A DNA stretch of 64,000 bases from 4572-13 sp964594065 (GCA_964594065.1 CAZQKX010000007.1:19054-83053), one strand, 5' to 3'. Positions 25,038-34,929 are shown, counted from the stretch's first letter. The notes: generated by a model not told the origin, from the sequence alone. A program made the numbers and translations.

Positions 25038-25883
25038 TCATCCGGATATCTGCGATTCAATATATTTGACAACCGCATCGTCTTCATTGGAACCGATGAC
25101 CTCATCAGCATGGGCTTTGAGTTCTTCTTCGGCATTGGCAACAGCCACCCCTCGCCCGGCCAATTGAAGCATTTTGATGTCATTGATATGGTCACCGAAA
25201 ACCGTCAGATTCTCTAAGCTGTACCCGGTCATCTCCACCAGTGCCCCAATGGCTTTGGACTTGCACGCCCGCTGATCATGGATCGTCAGCCACCAGTGCC
25301 CGGGACTGTAAGGATTTTCAAACAGAAAGTTTTCCAGCAGACCCGGATAGTCGGCCGCCAGTTGCTCTGACAAAGCCTCGACATTGGATTTCGGGCCCAT
25401 CACCGCAAAAGCGATCACCGTCTCGGCCAGTGCATGTTTCAAATCTTCGGTACGCCGGATACGCTTGTCCTGATGAACATGCAGGATATCATGGTACCAC
25501 TGCATTTCCTCGTTTCTTAATTCCTGCCAGTACAGGCAGTCTTCGCTGCCGTTATGCGTTACGATAAACGGCAGCAGTCCATGGTCCAGAATAGATTGAT
25601 AAATCGCTTCGGCAAAATCATTGGCGATGTTATTGATGACCAGGTGCCTGCCGGTGGCATACTCGGTAATAAACGCCCCGTTAATGGCGATCACCGGCAA
25701 AGTCAAGGGCAAATCGCCCAATACCGGCGTAATCTCTCCCCACGCCCGCGCACTGGCAACCGTAAAATGTACCCCCGCATTGAGCAATTCAATTAATTTA
25801 TTTCGGCTTGTACCCGATAACGTGCCATCGCTTCGCAACAGCGTGCCGTCCATATCAGCAACAAAAATTTTTTGGTTTTGCAT
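25038..25883 (-). CDS. Cof-type HAD-superfamily phosphatase
   Basis: 281 residues from the ATG at 25883; a GTG six codons upstream is possible but neither has a good ribosome site. Motif I is FVADMDGTLL (nucleophile and acid Asp), motif II is FTVASARAW, and motif IV is TVFGDHINDIKML; a C2-type cap lies between. Cof enzymes dephosphorylate sugar phosphates, nucleotides or cofactor phosphates such as those of riboflavin or pyridoxal metabolism. Here motif IV is GDHIND where most family members have GDxxND, so it fits. Substrate unknown. Confidence 0.9.
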   Translation of the reverse strand: MQNQKIFVADMDGTLLRSDGTLSGTSRNKLIELLNAGVHFTVASARAWGEITPVLGDLPLTLPVIAINGAFITEYATGRHLVINNIANDFAEAIYQSILDHGLLPFIVTHNGSEDCLYWQELRNEEMQWYHDILHVHQDKRIRRTEDLKHALAETVIAFAVMGPKSNVEALSEQLAADYPGLLENFLFENPYSPGHWWLTIHDQRACKSKAIGALVEMTGYSLENLTVFGDHINDIKMLQLAGRGVAVANAEEELKAHADEVIGSNEDDAVVKYIESQISG

Positions 25884-25904
25884 ATTGAATCTTTTTGACA
25901 CAGA

Positions 25905-26270
25905 TTAACGCTGATTGCTTAGATTATTGTCTTGATTGTATTTCCGAGAATTCCAAAACGAATCATCTTTCCAAGTGGAGATTAGGAACCACAGAGAATC
26001 CCCAGTATCCAAAAGCTGAAGAATTGTTGCAACGAGACAGGGCCAGAGCAAGGGTGTCAAGGCAATCGCTGAAAAAATAATCATTACTTCGGGTATAAGT
26101 GGAATACCGGAATCAAAATGGTATGATTCCATAGAACCATGTCTGATTTTATACAACAAGGGACGAATCCAGATTAGATGGAAATTTAAAAGAGCACCTG
26201 CTGCCCCCAAAATAAAAATATAAAAAAATGGAGAAAAGAATAGATTCTTTTCAATATGCCACCATGGCAT
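25905..26270 (-). CDS. Small membrane protein, possibly the C-terminal part of a TGA-interrupted gene
   Basis: 121 residues from the ATG at 26270. Hydrophobic segments lie at about 14-33 and 62-90. The frame continues upstream: from an ATG at 26360 it encodes a hydrophobic 17-residue peptide (MRRGIGILIVLFIFILV), then one TGA (26307-26309), then FPHLLWWFFEIK leading straight into this start. The upstream peptide looks like the first helix of the same protein, so the gene may be broken by one nonsense codon. The 3' end lies in CACAGATTAACGCTGATT, a phrase typical of dispersed intergenic repeats. No family recognised. Confidence 0.5.
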   Translation of the reverse strand: MPWWHIEKNLFFSPFFYIFILGAAGALLNFHLIWIRPLLYKIRHGSMESYHFDSGIPLIPEVMIIFSAIALTPLLWPCLVATILQLLDTGDSLWFLISTWKDDSFWNSRKYNQDNNLSNQR

Positions 26271-26415
26271 TTTGATTTCAAAAAACCACCATAAAAGATG
26301 AGGAAATCACACAAGAATAAAGATGAACAATACAATAAGAATTCCAATGCCCCTTCTCATTTCATCCCACCGTAAAGCAATTCACAATTAAAAATTCAAC
26401 ATTCATAATTACAAC

Positions 26416-27096
26416 TTATTCTCTCGGCAGTTTGGCCAGGTCCAGATCCGACCCGGCTACCATCAGGATGTCGTCAGCATAGATCATGGTGCCGGGCATT
26501 GGGACATTGACAATGCCGTCTCCTTTTTCCTCTATATTATGGTCAGCCCGTTTGACAGCCACCAGGTTGACGTTGTATTTCTGACGGAGCTGCAGGTCCA
26601 TAACTGTCTTTTTGTTGAAGCTGGCCGGAGCCTTCACGCGCGCCAGACTATAGCCCGGAGCAAAATCGATCTTCTCCTCGATGTGCGGTGCGATGAGCTT
26701 ATACGCCCATCGCTGTGCGGTTTCGATCTCAGGATAAATCACATCCGTTGCTCCGACAGCATTGAACACCTGTCCGGCGGTCAGGTTCTCAGCACGGGCA
26801 TAGATCTGCTCGACCCCCATGCCTTTCAGATTAACCACGGTCAAAATTGCCGACTCAAACGCTCGCCCGCGTTCGCCCATGCCAACGATCGCCACATCGA
26901 CTTTATCGACACCCTGTGCTTTCAGCGCATCTTCATCGGTACTGTCCAGCCGCACGGCCAGCGTGACCTGGTCACGAATGTCTTCGATGATCGTGCGGTC
27001 TTTATCGATCGCGATCACTTCAGCACCGCTCATCGATAATGCGATCGCCAGTTTTTTACCAAAACGCCCCAGCCCTATCACCGCAAAACGTTTCAT
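26416..27096 (-). CDS. ktrA: K+ uptake regulatory subunit (TrkA/KtrA, RCK domain)
   Basis: 226 residues; AAGGA precedes the ATG. The RCK_N Rossmann fold shows the nucleotide loop VIGLGRFGKKLA, the acidic end of strand 2 (IAIDKD) and VAIVGMGERG; an RCK_C domain follows (VNVPMPGTMIYADDILMVAG). Single-RCK proteins of this size are KtrA type, octameric cytoplasmic gates that bind ATP/ADP/NAD(H) and control the membrane subunit. The ktrB-like gene lies 76 bases upstream on the same strand, so the two form an uptake system. Confidence 0.92.
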   Translation of the reverse strand: MKRFAVIGLGRFGKKLAIALSMSGAEVIAIDKDRTIIEDIRDQVTLAVRLDSTDEDALKAQGVDKVDVAIVGMGERGRAFESAILTVVNLKGMGVEQIYARAENLTAGQVFNAVGATDVIYPEIETAQRWAYKLIAPHIEEKIDFAPGYSLARVKAPASFNKKTVMDLQLRQKYNVNLVAVKRADHNIEEKGDGIVNVPMPGTMIYADDILMVAGSDLDLAKLPRE

Positions 27097-27172
27097 AGCA
27101 AATCCTTTTAAAAAAAGTTCGACCGTCAGGCCGTCAATATTTTTACTATTTAATTTTTAATCTTTGATCTTT

Positions 27173-28969
27173 TTACCCTACCATCACCGGTTCGGATGGG
27201 TAGTCGTAGCCGGCCGGTTTCAGATTAAAGGTCAATCCCGCCAGCACTGTCAATGGCCCCAGCCGTCCAATCAGCATAGTCATGATGATAACCCATTTTC
27301 CCGCAGTTGTCAAAGTCCCGGTCACGCCGGTTGACAGCCCCACCGTCCCCAGCGCAGAGCCCGCTTCAAATGTCAAATCCAGCAGGGGCCACTTCTCTCC
27401 ACCGTTTCCACAATTTTCATGTTCGGTCAGCACCAGTAAAAACGTTGCGGCAATCAATAGCGCCGCAAACAGCAACATCACCGTCATCGCCCGGCCCACC
27501 ACCATCAGCCGGACCGACCGCCTGAACATTTCCACTTCACGGCGCTTGCGCAGCGTCGCATACAAAACCATCACGATAATCGCCAGCGTCACGGTTTTAA
27601 TACCGCCCGCCGTCGAACCGGGCGCCCCGCCGATAAACATCAGCAGAATTAAAACCAGCTTGCTGCCTTCCGACAGACTCGCAATATCGATCGTATTAAA
27701 ACCGGCCGTACGCGCGGTGACCGATTGAAACAGGGCGATCTTAAACCGACTGTCATGCTCCGGCTGCGGCGAGAAATGTTCAAACAGCATCAGCAGAACC
27801 ACCCCGACAACGATCAGGATTACACTCATGCTCAGAACGATCTTTGTTTGCAATCGAACCCGTTCCGGAATACCCAGACTGAAACTGGATGCCGGAAAAA
27901 GTTTTCGTCGAAAAAAGTACCTGACGCGATCGGTCGCCACATGGGTCAGATTATAAAGCACTCCAAAGCCAAGTCCGCCCAAAATGATCAGCGGCGCAAT
28001 GACAACATAGACACCCGCCGAGCCGTTATAATCGATCAGGCTCTGATCAAACAAGCTAAAGCCCGCATTACAAAATGCGCTGATCGAATGAAAAATACTG
28101 TAGAACCAACGCTCTGGCCCATCCACGGCCCCCGGAACATTATCCCACATGGGATAGAGCGACACCGCACCGATTCCTTCGATCACAAGCGTCGTTACAA
28201 AAATAAAACCGATCATGATGCTGATACTGCGCAGTGTCTGGGCATTCAGAATGTCCTGCATCGCCAGCGATTCCTTCACGCTTAACGCCTGTCCCAAGAG
28301 CAGCGCCAACACCGCCCCGAAGATCACAATCCCTAAGCCACCCAGTTGAATCAACGTCAAAATAATGATCTGCCCCATCTGCGTAAACTCGCTGCCGGTG
28401 TCGGCAACGATCAACCCGGTTACACAGGTAGCACTGGTGGCGGTGAAAAACGCATCCGTAAAACTCATTGACGTATTTGATACATGCGCCTTCGGCAGCA
28501 TCAAAAGCCCGCCGCCGGCACAGATGAACACGACAAAGAGGATAATTAAAGCACGAGTAGGATTTCGACCGGAAGAAGCCAGCAATATCATCCCCAGGCA
28601 AACTTTTGAGATCGCCTGCAGGATCAGGTAAACCGAGATCGCCGGCAGCATCACCGCCGACCGATCCAATGCAGGAAACCATTCACCAGCGCCAACATAA
28701 ACAACCAGCAAAATCGCCAACAGTGGCAGCTCGAACCAGTTGACCCGCAAAAACGTCAACTTGCTCTCAGCGTTGAATAAACGAACAATCTTCTCAGCCA
28801 AAAAAACAAAGAACGTCACGATCTGAATCGTATGCAGCACCGCCGGCGCCAAGACCGGACCGGCAAAACCGTATAGCATGACAAATGTGGCAATAACCAC
28901 CGTCATGGCCAGAAAATTAACGGCCATCACAGAATTCTCAAGGCTCTTGTTTTTATAAGAAAGTTTCAT
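27173..28969 (-). CDS. ktrB: K+ transporter membrane subunit (TrkH/KtrB family)
   Basis: 598 residues; AAGAGGA precedes the ATG. Many membrane helices, with four pore-loop-like segments carrying the conserved Gly of the selectivity filter: TATSATCVTGLIV, SISAFCNAGFSLFD, SVTARTAGFNTID and EAGSALGTVGLSTG. This is the Trk/Ktr/HKT pattern. An extra N-terminal region of about 150 residues with several helices precedes the core, longer than Bacillus KtrB (about 450). It imports K+ (often Na+-coupled) under control of the adjacent RCK protein, useful for osmotic adaptation in saline habitats. Confidence 0.92.
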   Translation of the reverse strand: MKLSYKNKSLENSVMAVNFLAMTVVIATFVMLYGFAGPVLAPAVLHTIQIVTFFVFLAEKIVRLFNAESKLTFLRVNWFELPLLAILLVVYVGAGEWFPALDRSAVMLPAISVYLILQAISKVCLGMILLASSGRNPTRALIILFVVFICAGGGLLMLPKAHVSNTSMSFTDAFFTATSATCVTGLIVADTGSEFTQMGQIIILTLIQLGGLGIVIFGAVLALLLGQALSVKESLAMQDILNAQTLRSISIMIGFIFVTTLVIEGIGAVSLYPMWDNVPGAVDGPERWFYSIFHSISAFCNAGFSLFDQSLIDYNGSAGVYVVIAPLIILGGLGFGVLYNLTHVATDRVRYFFRRKLFPASSFSLGIPERVRLQTKIVLSMSVILIVVGVVLLMLFEHFSPQPEHDSRFKIALFQSVTARTAGFNTIDIASLSEGSKLVLILLMFIGGAPGSTAGGIKTVTLAIIVMVLYATLRKRREVEMFRRSVRLMVVGRAMTVMLLFAALLIAATFLLVLTEHENCGNGGEKWPLLDLTFEAGSALGTVGLSTGVTGTLTTAGKWVIIMTMLIGRLGPLTVLAGLTFNLKPAGYDYPSEPVMVG

Positions 28970-29091
28970 ATCCTCTTCTTTTACGGACGGTTAGTATATA
29001 CTTCCGGGATCCGGACCTGACCTGACCGGCTTCCTTTGCAATGCCATTTAACCGTTTTCAACCCGAATTTCCAGTTAAATTTTAACGTCTC

Positions 29092-31191
29092 CTACCCCAC
29101 ATCCACCAGGCCCAGTTTCTCCCCAAACCGTTTAATCAGTTCCTGACGAATGACGGCGTGGCTTTTTTGGGTCAATGTCGGGTCCGCCTGGATCATCGCA
29201 AATCCGTCCCGGCGGGCAAGATTCAGCAACTCGAAGTCATCGATAATATTGGCGATCTTCAGATCGGGCAAACCATGCTGGCGCGTGCTGAACAACTCAC
29301 CCGGCCCCCGCAGTTTCAGATCATGCTCGGCGATCTCAAACCCATCCCGGCTGCGGGTCATAATATCCAGCCGGCTGACCGCCGTTTCGTCCTCGGTTTC
29401 GGCAAACAAAAAACAATAGGACTTGCTTTGCCCCCGCCCGATACGGCCCCGAAGCTGATGCAATTGTGCCAATCCAAAACGGTTGGCATTCTCGATCACC
29501 ATCATCGTAGCGTTTGGAATATCCACGCCAACCTCAATCACAACCGTCGAAACCAGCACATCCAGTTTGCCCGCCCGGAAGTCCGCCATAACTTCTGTCT
29601 TCTCGTCCGACGGCATTTGTCCATGCAAAAGCCCGACACGGAACACCGGAAAAATTTTTTTCTGTAAACGATGATACTCATCAACGGCCGCCTTAATGTC
29701 ACTTTTCTCTGAATCCACATCGTTTTCCGAGTCAATGCGCGGATAGACAAAATACGCCTGCTTTTTGGCCTTCAACCGCTGGGCGATAAAATCCATCGCC
29801 TTGCCGCGATCATGCGGCTGCACCCAGCGTGTGATCACCTCGCCCCGTCCCGGCGGACAGTGTTTGATCACTGACACATCCAAATCGCCAAACGCCGTCA
29901 TCGCCAGCGTCCGCGGGATCGGCGTCGCCGTCATCACCAGACAATGTGGACTGCGCCCTTTTCGCAACTGGGCCCGTTGATGGACGCCAAACTTGTGCTG
30001 CTCATCGATCACCACAAGCCCCAGATTCGCAAAATCAATATCCCCCTGCAGCAGCGCCACCGTCCCGACCACAATATCAATCTCGCCGTCTTTGACCCGA
30101 CCCAGAACCTGTTGCCGCTTTTTGCCGGTCATGCCGCCAACAATCAATTCGCGCCTGACCCGGCTGCCCTTTAAAAATCGTTCCATGCTCAAATAATGCT
30201 GACGCGCCAATATCTCCGTCGGAGCCATGATCGCCGCCTGGCATTTGTTCGCTACCGACACCAACGCCGCATACAGCGCAACCACTGTCTTGCCCGAACC
30301 CACATCGCCCTGCAAAAGCCGATTCATCGGAATCTCTTTGTCTATGTCGGCAGCAATCTCACCGATCACGTTTTCCTGATCTTCCGTGAGGATGAATGGA
30401 AAACGCTGTCGAATACGATGGTCGATTTCGTCGGTACACTGCATCGCGATCGCCGGGGTGCTGTGCTGAACATGATACCGTCTAAGGGCCAGCCCCGCCT
30501 GCATCAAAAATAGCTCATCATACTTAAGCCTTCGCTTTGCCTGAGATAATGTATCCTCGTCATCGGGCTCATGGATCTGCCGGTATGCTTTTTCACGCGG
30601 CATCAACTCATTTTTTTTCAAAAACGCCTGGTCGAATAATTCCGACATCAATGGAGCCAATTCATCAATATGCCCGCGCAGCACTTTTTTGATCTGCCAA
30701 CTCGGCAACTTCGCCGTGGCCGGATATACCGGACCGCTGAATGCCTCGGGCCCATGAGGCTGGTCTTCGGCCAGGACAATAAATTTCGGATTGCTGAGTT
30801 GAAGCTGGTACTTGTATTTTTTCACCTTGCCATGAACTAACAGCACCTTGCCCGGCTCAAGCTGGCCCATTAAATACTTGCCGCGAAACCACACTACCCG
30901 AACAATACCCGTATCGTCGGCCAGCGTGATCTCAAAGATCGGCACCTTGCGGTACGGCTGCCAGTCTGTCTGTTCAACAACACCTACCAAACAAACCGTC
31001 TGCTCGGGCTTAATGTCAGTAATCTTCACTGCCTCCGGCAAGAAAACCCAGTCACGCGGATAATACTCCAGCAAATCCCCGATACTGGTAACCCCCAACT
31101 CGCTAAACACCTTCGCCCGCGCAGGCCCAACCCCCTTCAAAAACTGAACCGATGTCTCTAATGTAATCTCTTTTGCGTCCTGCTCTGCCAT
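29092..31191 (-). CDS. recG: ATP-dependent DNA helicase RecG
   Basis: 699 residues from the ATG at 31191; GAAGGAAG lies immediately upstream, better than the GTG four codons earlier. Order: wedge/OB domain (VQFLKGVGPARAKVF; VCLVGVVEQTDW), helicase domain 1 with Walker A GDVGSGKTVV and Walker B VVIDEQHKFG, domain 2 with LHGQMPSDEK and QLRGRIGRG, and the RecG C-terminus. RecG remodels stalled forks and Holliday junctions. Full length for the family. It stands apart from the ktr genes by about 120 bases. Confidence 0.96.
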   Translation of the reverse strand: MAEQDAKEITLETSVQFLKGVGPARAKVFSELGVTSIGDLLEYYPRDWVFLPEAVKITDIKPEQTVCLVGVVEQTDWQPYRKVPIFEITLADDTGIVRVVWFRGKYLMGQLEPGKVLLVHGKVKKYKYQLQLSNPKFIVLAEDQPHGPEAFSGPVYPATAKLPSWQIKKVLRGHIDELAPLMSELFDQAFLKKNELMPREKAYRQIHEPDDEDTLSQAKRRLKYDELFLMQAGLALRRYHVQHSTPAIAMQCTDEIDHRIRQRFPFILTEDQENVIGEIAADIDKEIPMNRLLQGDVGSGKTVVALYAALVSVANKCQAAIMAPTEILARQHYLSMERFLKGSRVRRELIVGGMTGKKRQQVLGRVKDGEIDIVVGTVALLQGDIDFANLGLVVIDEQHKFGVHQRAQLRKGRSPHCLVMTATPIPRTLAMTAFGDLDVSVIKHCPPGRGEVITRWVQPHDRGKAMDFIAQRLKAKKQAYFVYPRIDSENDVDSEKSDIKAAVDEYHRLQKKIFPVFRVGLLHGQMPSDEKTEVMADFRAGKLDVLVSTVVIEVGVDIPNATMMVIENANRFGLAQLHQLRGRIGRGQSKSYCFLFAETEDETAVSRLDIMTRSRDGFEIAEHDLKLRGPGELFSTRQHGLPDLKIANIIDDFELLNLARRDGFAMIQADPTLTQKSHAVIRQELIKRFGEKLGLVDVG

Positions 31192-31305
31192 GGCTTCCTT
31201 CACTGCTTATTCATCAATTTCCCTACCATAATGCCCGAAAAGAAGCTTTTTTGCAAAGAAAAAGCGGCAATCTCCCCCATTTAAACACACCGTTTTCAGG
31301 AAGCA

Positions 31306-32088
31306 TTATGGTGTTGTGGTCGTATCACACACAAAACAGTGGAGAAAACCCTGTCGATAGAATGGATTGAACAGGCTTCCAAGAGCATAGAGCCCAAGGA
31401 TAAGATAGGGCAGTGAAATGGCCCCGCAGAGAGCAATAGAAATAAGCATCATCGGTGAAGGATTGTACACTTGACTGGCAGCACTTTGGAGAATCATGAT
31501 AATCCCAACAACTACAGATGGACAAATGCTAAAAATTAAGCAAAAAGTCGGATACCACCATTTGGAATTTGACTTTCGAAAAAGCCAGCCAAGGATACCT
31601 CTGAAAAGCCAATGTAAAACAGTGAAAATCAGCAAACAGGCACTAAATAAAAATAACCACATACGAGAATCACAAATGGGCCATGCATTCAAGCGTATTC
31701 CCACACAGCCCACTGCAAAGAGAATCAAAAACATCACAAAAGATAGTAGAAAGCGTTTTGGAATTTTTACCAGTAGGTCCGAAACCGCTAGCAAAATAGC
31801 GAAACTGACTGAAAAAAGCCTAAGCAATTCACAGGCTGATGATACTGCATGCTGATTCAAATATAAAAGCAAATGAGCATGCAGAACGCTTTCAATTTCC
31901 AGAAGGATAAAATGAGATACCAGCAGGGGAATCCAGAGAAGCCAGGCTTGCCTCCTGCGATTGACCCGGCGCAGCAGCAAAACAAGCAACAGCACAATCC
32001 ATAAAAACGCACTTCTAAGCCAGCCATGAACAGGAAAATGAACCGTCGAAGCAGCTCCCATGGCCGGTCCAAATGAACCAATGTCCAT
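31306..32088 (-). CDS. Seven-helix membrane protein, in frame with the upstream secreted protein
   Basis: 260 residues from the ATG at 32088, which has no convincing ribosome site. About seven hydrophobic helices (near 22-40, 48-70, 83-107, 112-130, 142-160, 172-198, 208-240). The frame continues upstream through 23 plausible residues (VGLEPCSWRAPFYAFG and on) to the TGA stop of the preceding gene at 32158-32160. Read through that TGA, the pair would be one 668-residue protein: signal peptide, extracytoplasmic domain, seven helices. Could be a separate gene or a fragment. No family recognised. Confidence 0.6.
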   Translation of the reverse strand: MDIGSFGPAMGAASTVHFPVHGWLRSAFLWIVLLLVLLLRRVNRRRQAWLLWIPLLVSHFILLEIESVLHAHLLLYLNQHAVSSACELLRLFSVSFAILLAVSDLLVKIPKRFLLSFVMFLILFAVGCVGIRLNAWPICDSRMWLFLFSACLLIFTVLHWLFRGILGWLFRKSNSKWWYPTFCLIFSICPSVVVGIIMILQSAASQVYNPSPMMLISIALCGAISLPYLILGLYALGSLFNPFYRQGFLHCFVCDTTTTP

Positions 32089-32157
32089 GACACCAACAAC
32101 CTGGATATCTCCAAATGCATAAAAAGGTGCTCGCCACGAGCACGGCTCAAGGCCAAC

Positions 32158-33312
32158 TCACCCATAAGGAAACAGGCCGTCAGCCAGTTTCACAGGACCT
32201 TTGTAAATTTCAAACCCGGGCCCGGAATCATCATAATAAGTATAGACCTCACCTCCGACTCCGCGCAATTGATACGTCATCGTCAGAAGATTTTTATTGC
32301 GGTTCATCTCAACAGTATGATTCAGAGGCAAGCCAATTTTTAATGAGGTGGTTTGTCCTGGATGAACATCCACATCCGAATCCATGCGGCTAAAACGAGG
32401 TCTGCCTGCCCAATCTGGGACACTTTTCACAAGACAGTCTGTAATCTGGTATTGTCCGGCAGGGACTGAAATTTTACCAGCGGGGGAATGCAGTGTAACA
32501 GCCGTTTGTTTATCCTGAAGATAAACTGAACCAATGCCATTCGCCTCCATATCCAGAGTGCCCATAGGCAAACGACTTTCCATCAATGTCACTTCAAGAA
32601 CAACCTCGTCTGATTGAGCCTTAAACTTAAAATTCAGATCAAAAACACGGCCTTCCAAAAAAAGCGTTTGCGGAATCGAGTGAGTCCTGGATGAACGCTG
32701 CCAGTTTCCATTTTGATATTTTTGAATTGAAAAAGTATCACCATCATCAATTTGCCCATCAAGATTGTCTATGACGAACAAGATCCATGTCTCTCCATCC
32801 AGCTCAAAAGTCCCTTTCCACCCGGACTTTATAGTAATCCAGCCCGAGCAGATATCTTCATAAGTCGATAAGTTGATTACATAAGGGATTTCAAGGGATC
32901 CGCGAACGGTGGAAACCGGTACATCCAGAAACTTGACATGGCCGACTTCATCGCGTGTGCTTGGATAAGCTTCAAAAGAGTCACTTGTAAAAACTTCCAA
33001 ATGATCACTGTTCAAACAAAGCTCCTGGCTTGACAAGTTCCGGATAAAAGGGGTCGGCGGAACGGTCGGAATAAATCCGCGTGCGATGTCTTTGCCTTGA
33101 AAACCGGACTCTTCATCAAAAGGAGGGATCGCTTTGTCAAATCGGTAATCGAAATCAATCCGAAAATAGGCGTTGTTATATGGACGCAGAACAATCGTCT
33201 GATGGGTTTCGTTGTCGCTTTCTGCAGCAGGAGCAGCGAAAGCAATGCCGATTGAAGAAAGTATCAAACAACAAAAATGGAATTGGATTTTCAATATTGT
33301 GGATTTCAACAT
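32158..33312 (-). CDS. Secreted protein of unknown function
   Basis: 384 residues with a signal peptide (FCCLILSSIGIAFAAPAAES). The mature part is beta-rich with no recognised catalytic motif; HSPAGKISVPAGQYQITDCLV and TTSLKIGLPLNHTVE near the C-terminus read like carbohydrate-binding or surface-protein beta strands. It ends ...LFPYG followed by TGA; the frame then continues open into the seven-helix protein, so the stop may be an acquired nonsense codon. Similar in style to, and 60 bases downstream of, the secreted gluzincin gene, perhaps in one transcript. Confidence 0.65.
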   Translation of the reverse strand: MLKSTILKIQFHFCCLILSSIGIAFAAPAAESDNETHQTIVLRPYNNAYFRIDFDYRFDKAIPPFDEESGFQGKDIARGFIPTVPPTPFIRNLSSQELCLNSDHLEVFTSDSFEAYPSTRDEVGHVKFLDVPVSTVRGSLEIPYVINLSTYEDICSGWITIKSGWKGTFELDGETWILFVIDNLDGQIDDGDTFSIQKYQNGNWQRSSRTHSIPQTLFLEGRVFDLNFKFKAQSDEVVLEVTLMESRLPMGTLDMEANGIGSVYLQDKQTAVTLHSPAGKISVPAGQYQITDCLVKSVPDWAGRPRFSRMDSDVDVHPGQTTSLKIGLPLNHTVEMNRNKNLLTMTYQLRGVGGEVYTYYDDSGPGFEIYKGPVKLADGLFPYG

Positions 33313-33372
33313 TCTTTGTTCTTTTTTTAGTATGCTGAGCTTCTTAGAAGAAAACTTTCATTTAAATACCTA

Positions 33373-34929
33373 TCAAACACTATTTTCTCCGATGGCATGA
33401 GATTTGTCAATATATTCATGCCACTCTGATTCCAGAGTCTTTAAATCTTTGTCGTAAATTTTCTTCAATCGTTGCAAGTTTTTCTTGTGGTGCTGTTTCT
33501 TGTTTGAGTTTTTTAGACTTTGATAGGCTTTTAAAAATGAGTCCTTGCCGTAAGTGTCACACAGGTACTTCACAAAGCACCCCGCCTCCGCATAGGCCAC
33601 AGGAGGATTGCTCTCTTTGCTGCCGATTTCCGTATAGGTCATCAATTCCTTTAAAGCAATGAGCTCGCCCTCTTTTTTGAGCTGTTGGGTTTTTTCAAGA
33701 ATCGTTTGCTCACCCCCGCTTAAATGCTTCAAGGCCTTTGAACCAAGCTGTTCGGAAATATACACTGCATAGCCTTCATTAAAGATAGCCGGGGGTTCAC
33801 CCGCTTTCCCCATAACAATGTGAGCAATTTCGTGATAGGGGTCGAGTTTCACCTCATCATTATAAACTTCAACAATTGTATTGCCAAAAGCCCATCCATT
33901 ACCCTGATGACCGGTACTGAGAATCTTTTCCTCTGGATCTTCAAAAAAAACAAGTCGAATCATACTTCCATGTCTAATTCCGGCAAACTCCGAGATGCGC
34001 TGTATCGCCGCTTCTCTTTGGCTGCAAATAAGGTCGATGTCCCGTGAAGCCGTCGAATCCTTATAGTAATATATCTCTAACTTTCCTTTCTGATACTTCT
34101 CAAGCTTCGACAATAACGTCTGCTCCCAATTCTGAGCATCGGCAATTGGCATCGAAGCACTGTCTATATAGAGAATCTTGAAATCCCCATTGCCCTTTCT
34201 TACAAAATCAACTCGCCATTGTTCCTCGCCGCAGTCGGCTGATAAATGGATTCCCGCTTCCGACTGCATCACTTCCTTTGGAGTCAAATTTAGAAAAGTG
34301 ATTTTCTTCCAGCAAAATAACGCAAAAGGCGGCTGACCATCCATACCTTGCTGAAAGGTTTTGTGTTCTCCATTAAAGTCAATCTTTTGATACATTTCGC
34401 TAAAACAATACCAGCACTGCTCATAATCACCCTGCTTCAGCATTTGCTGAAACTGCTCAAAGAAAGCAAGTATCCCCGCAGTGCTTTTTTCATCTGCTCT
34501 TTTGTATTCATACGCGTGTTGGCGTTTGGGGAGTTTGTCGCAGGTATATGTTTGGCGATTAAAACTTTCATTGGAATTAAACTCCTCTTGTGTTTTGGGA
34601 TTGCCAAACGACAATCGGACATAGGCGTCCGGCGTAACCGGCCCTTGAATTTTATACGGAACGCGAAATGCCCGTTTTTCATTTGCTTTTAAGTCGTAAA
34701 AGAACGGCCTGCCCCAACCAACTCCGCTTTTGCCTAACCGAGGAGATCGTGTGTAAATATGAACAGCAAATATCTGATCCTCCGGCACCTTGTTTTCAAC
34801 CTCAATATTGACATAATTCAGCCCCTTGTAAACCGGCTCAAATGAGGTGTTCAGAATCGAAATATTCGACGCAAATACAAAATTACAGAACATAAACAAT
34901 ATGAGTGCAAATAAAAACGCGCGTTTCAT
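33373..34929 (-). CDS. Secreted zinc peptidase (peptidase MA-like gluzincin)
   Basis: 518 residues, AGGAG upstream of the ATG, signal peptide MKRAFLFALILFMFCNFVFA. Residues 20-120 form a beta domain; the C-terminal part carries the gluzincin motif HEIAH (in LDPYHEIAHIVMG) with the third zinc ligand Glu in FNEGYAVYIS 20-odd residues later, the pattern of MA-like families. The tail is Lys-rich. Predicted extracytoplasmic metallopeptidase; substrate unknown. Divergent from the dockerin/DUF3616 lipoprotein across a 288-base gap. Confidence 0.8.
   Translation of the reverse strand: MKRAFLFALILFMFCNFVFASNISILNTSFEPVYKGLNYVNIEVENKVPEDQIFAVHIYTRSPRLGKSGVGWGRPFFYDLKANEKRAFRVPYKIQGPVTPDAYVRLSFGNPKTQEEFNSNESFNRQTYTCDKLPKRQHAYEYKRADEKSTAGILAFFEQFQQMLKQGDYEQCWYCFSEMYQKIDFNGEHKTFQQGMDGQPPFALFCWKKITFLNLTPKEVMQSEAGIHLSADCGEEQWRVDFVRKGNGDFKILYIDSASMPIADAQNWEQTLLSKLEKYQKGKLEIYYYKDSTASRDIDLICSQREAAIQRISEFAGIRHGSMIRLVFFEDPEEKILSTGHQGNGWAFGNTIVEVYNDEVKLDPYHEIAHIVMGKAGEPPAIFNEGYAVYISEQLGSKALKHLSGGEQTILEKTQQLKKEGELIALKELMTYTEIGSKESNPPVAYAEAGCFVKYLCDTYGKDSFLKAYQSLKNSNKKQHHKKNLQRLKKIYDKDLKTLESEWHEYIDKSHAIGENSV

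Noticed and set aside
31857..32165. Cys-rich 102-residue minus-strand reading frame
   Set aside because: It overlaps the seven-helix gene in another frame and has the composition of a shadow frame.
25905..33312. Recoding of TGA (as Trp or selenocysteine) to explain two interrupted genes
   Set aside because: TGA is a normal stop in pdxA and the first SGNH gene, and no SECIS-like hairpin was evident, so nonsense mutation or gene split is simpler.
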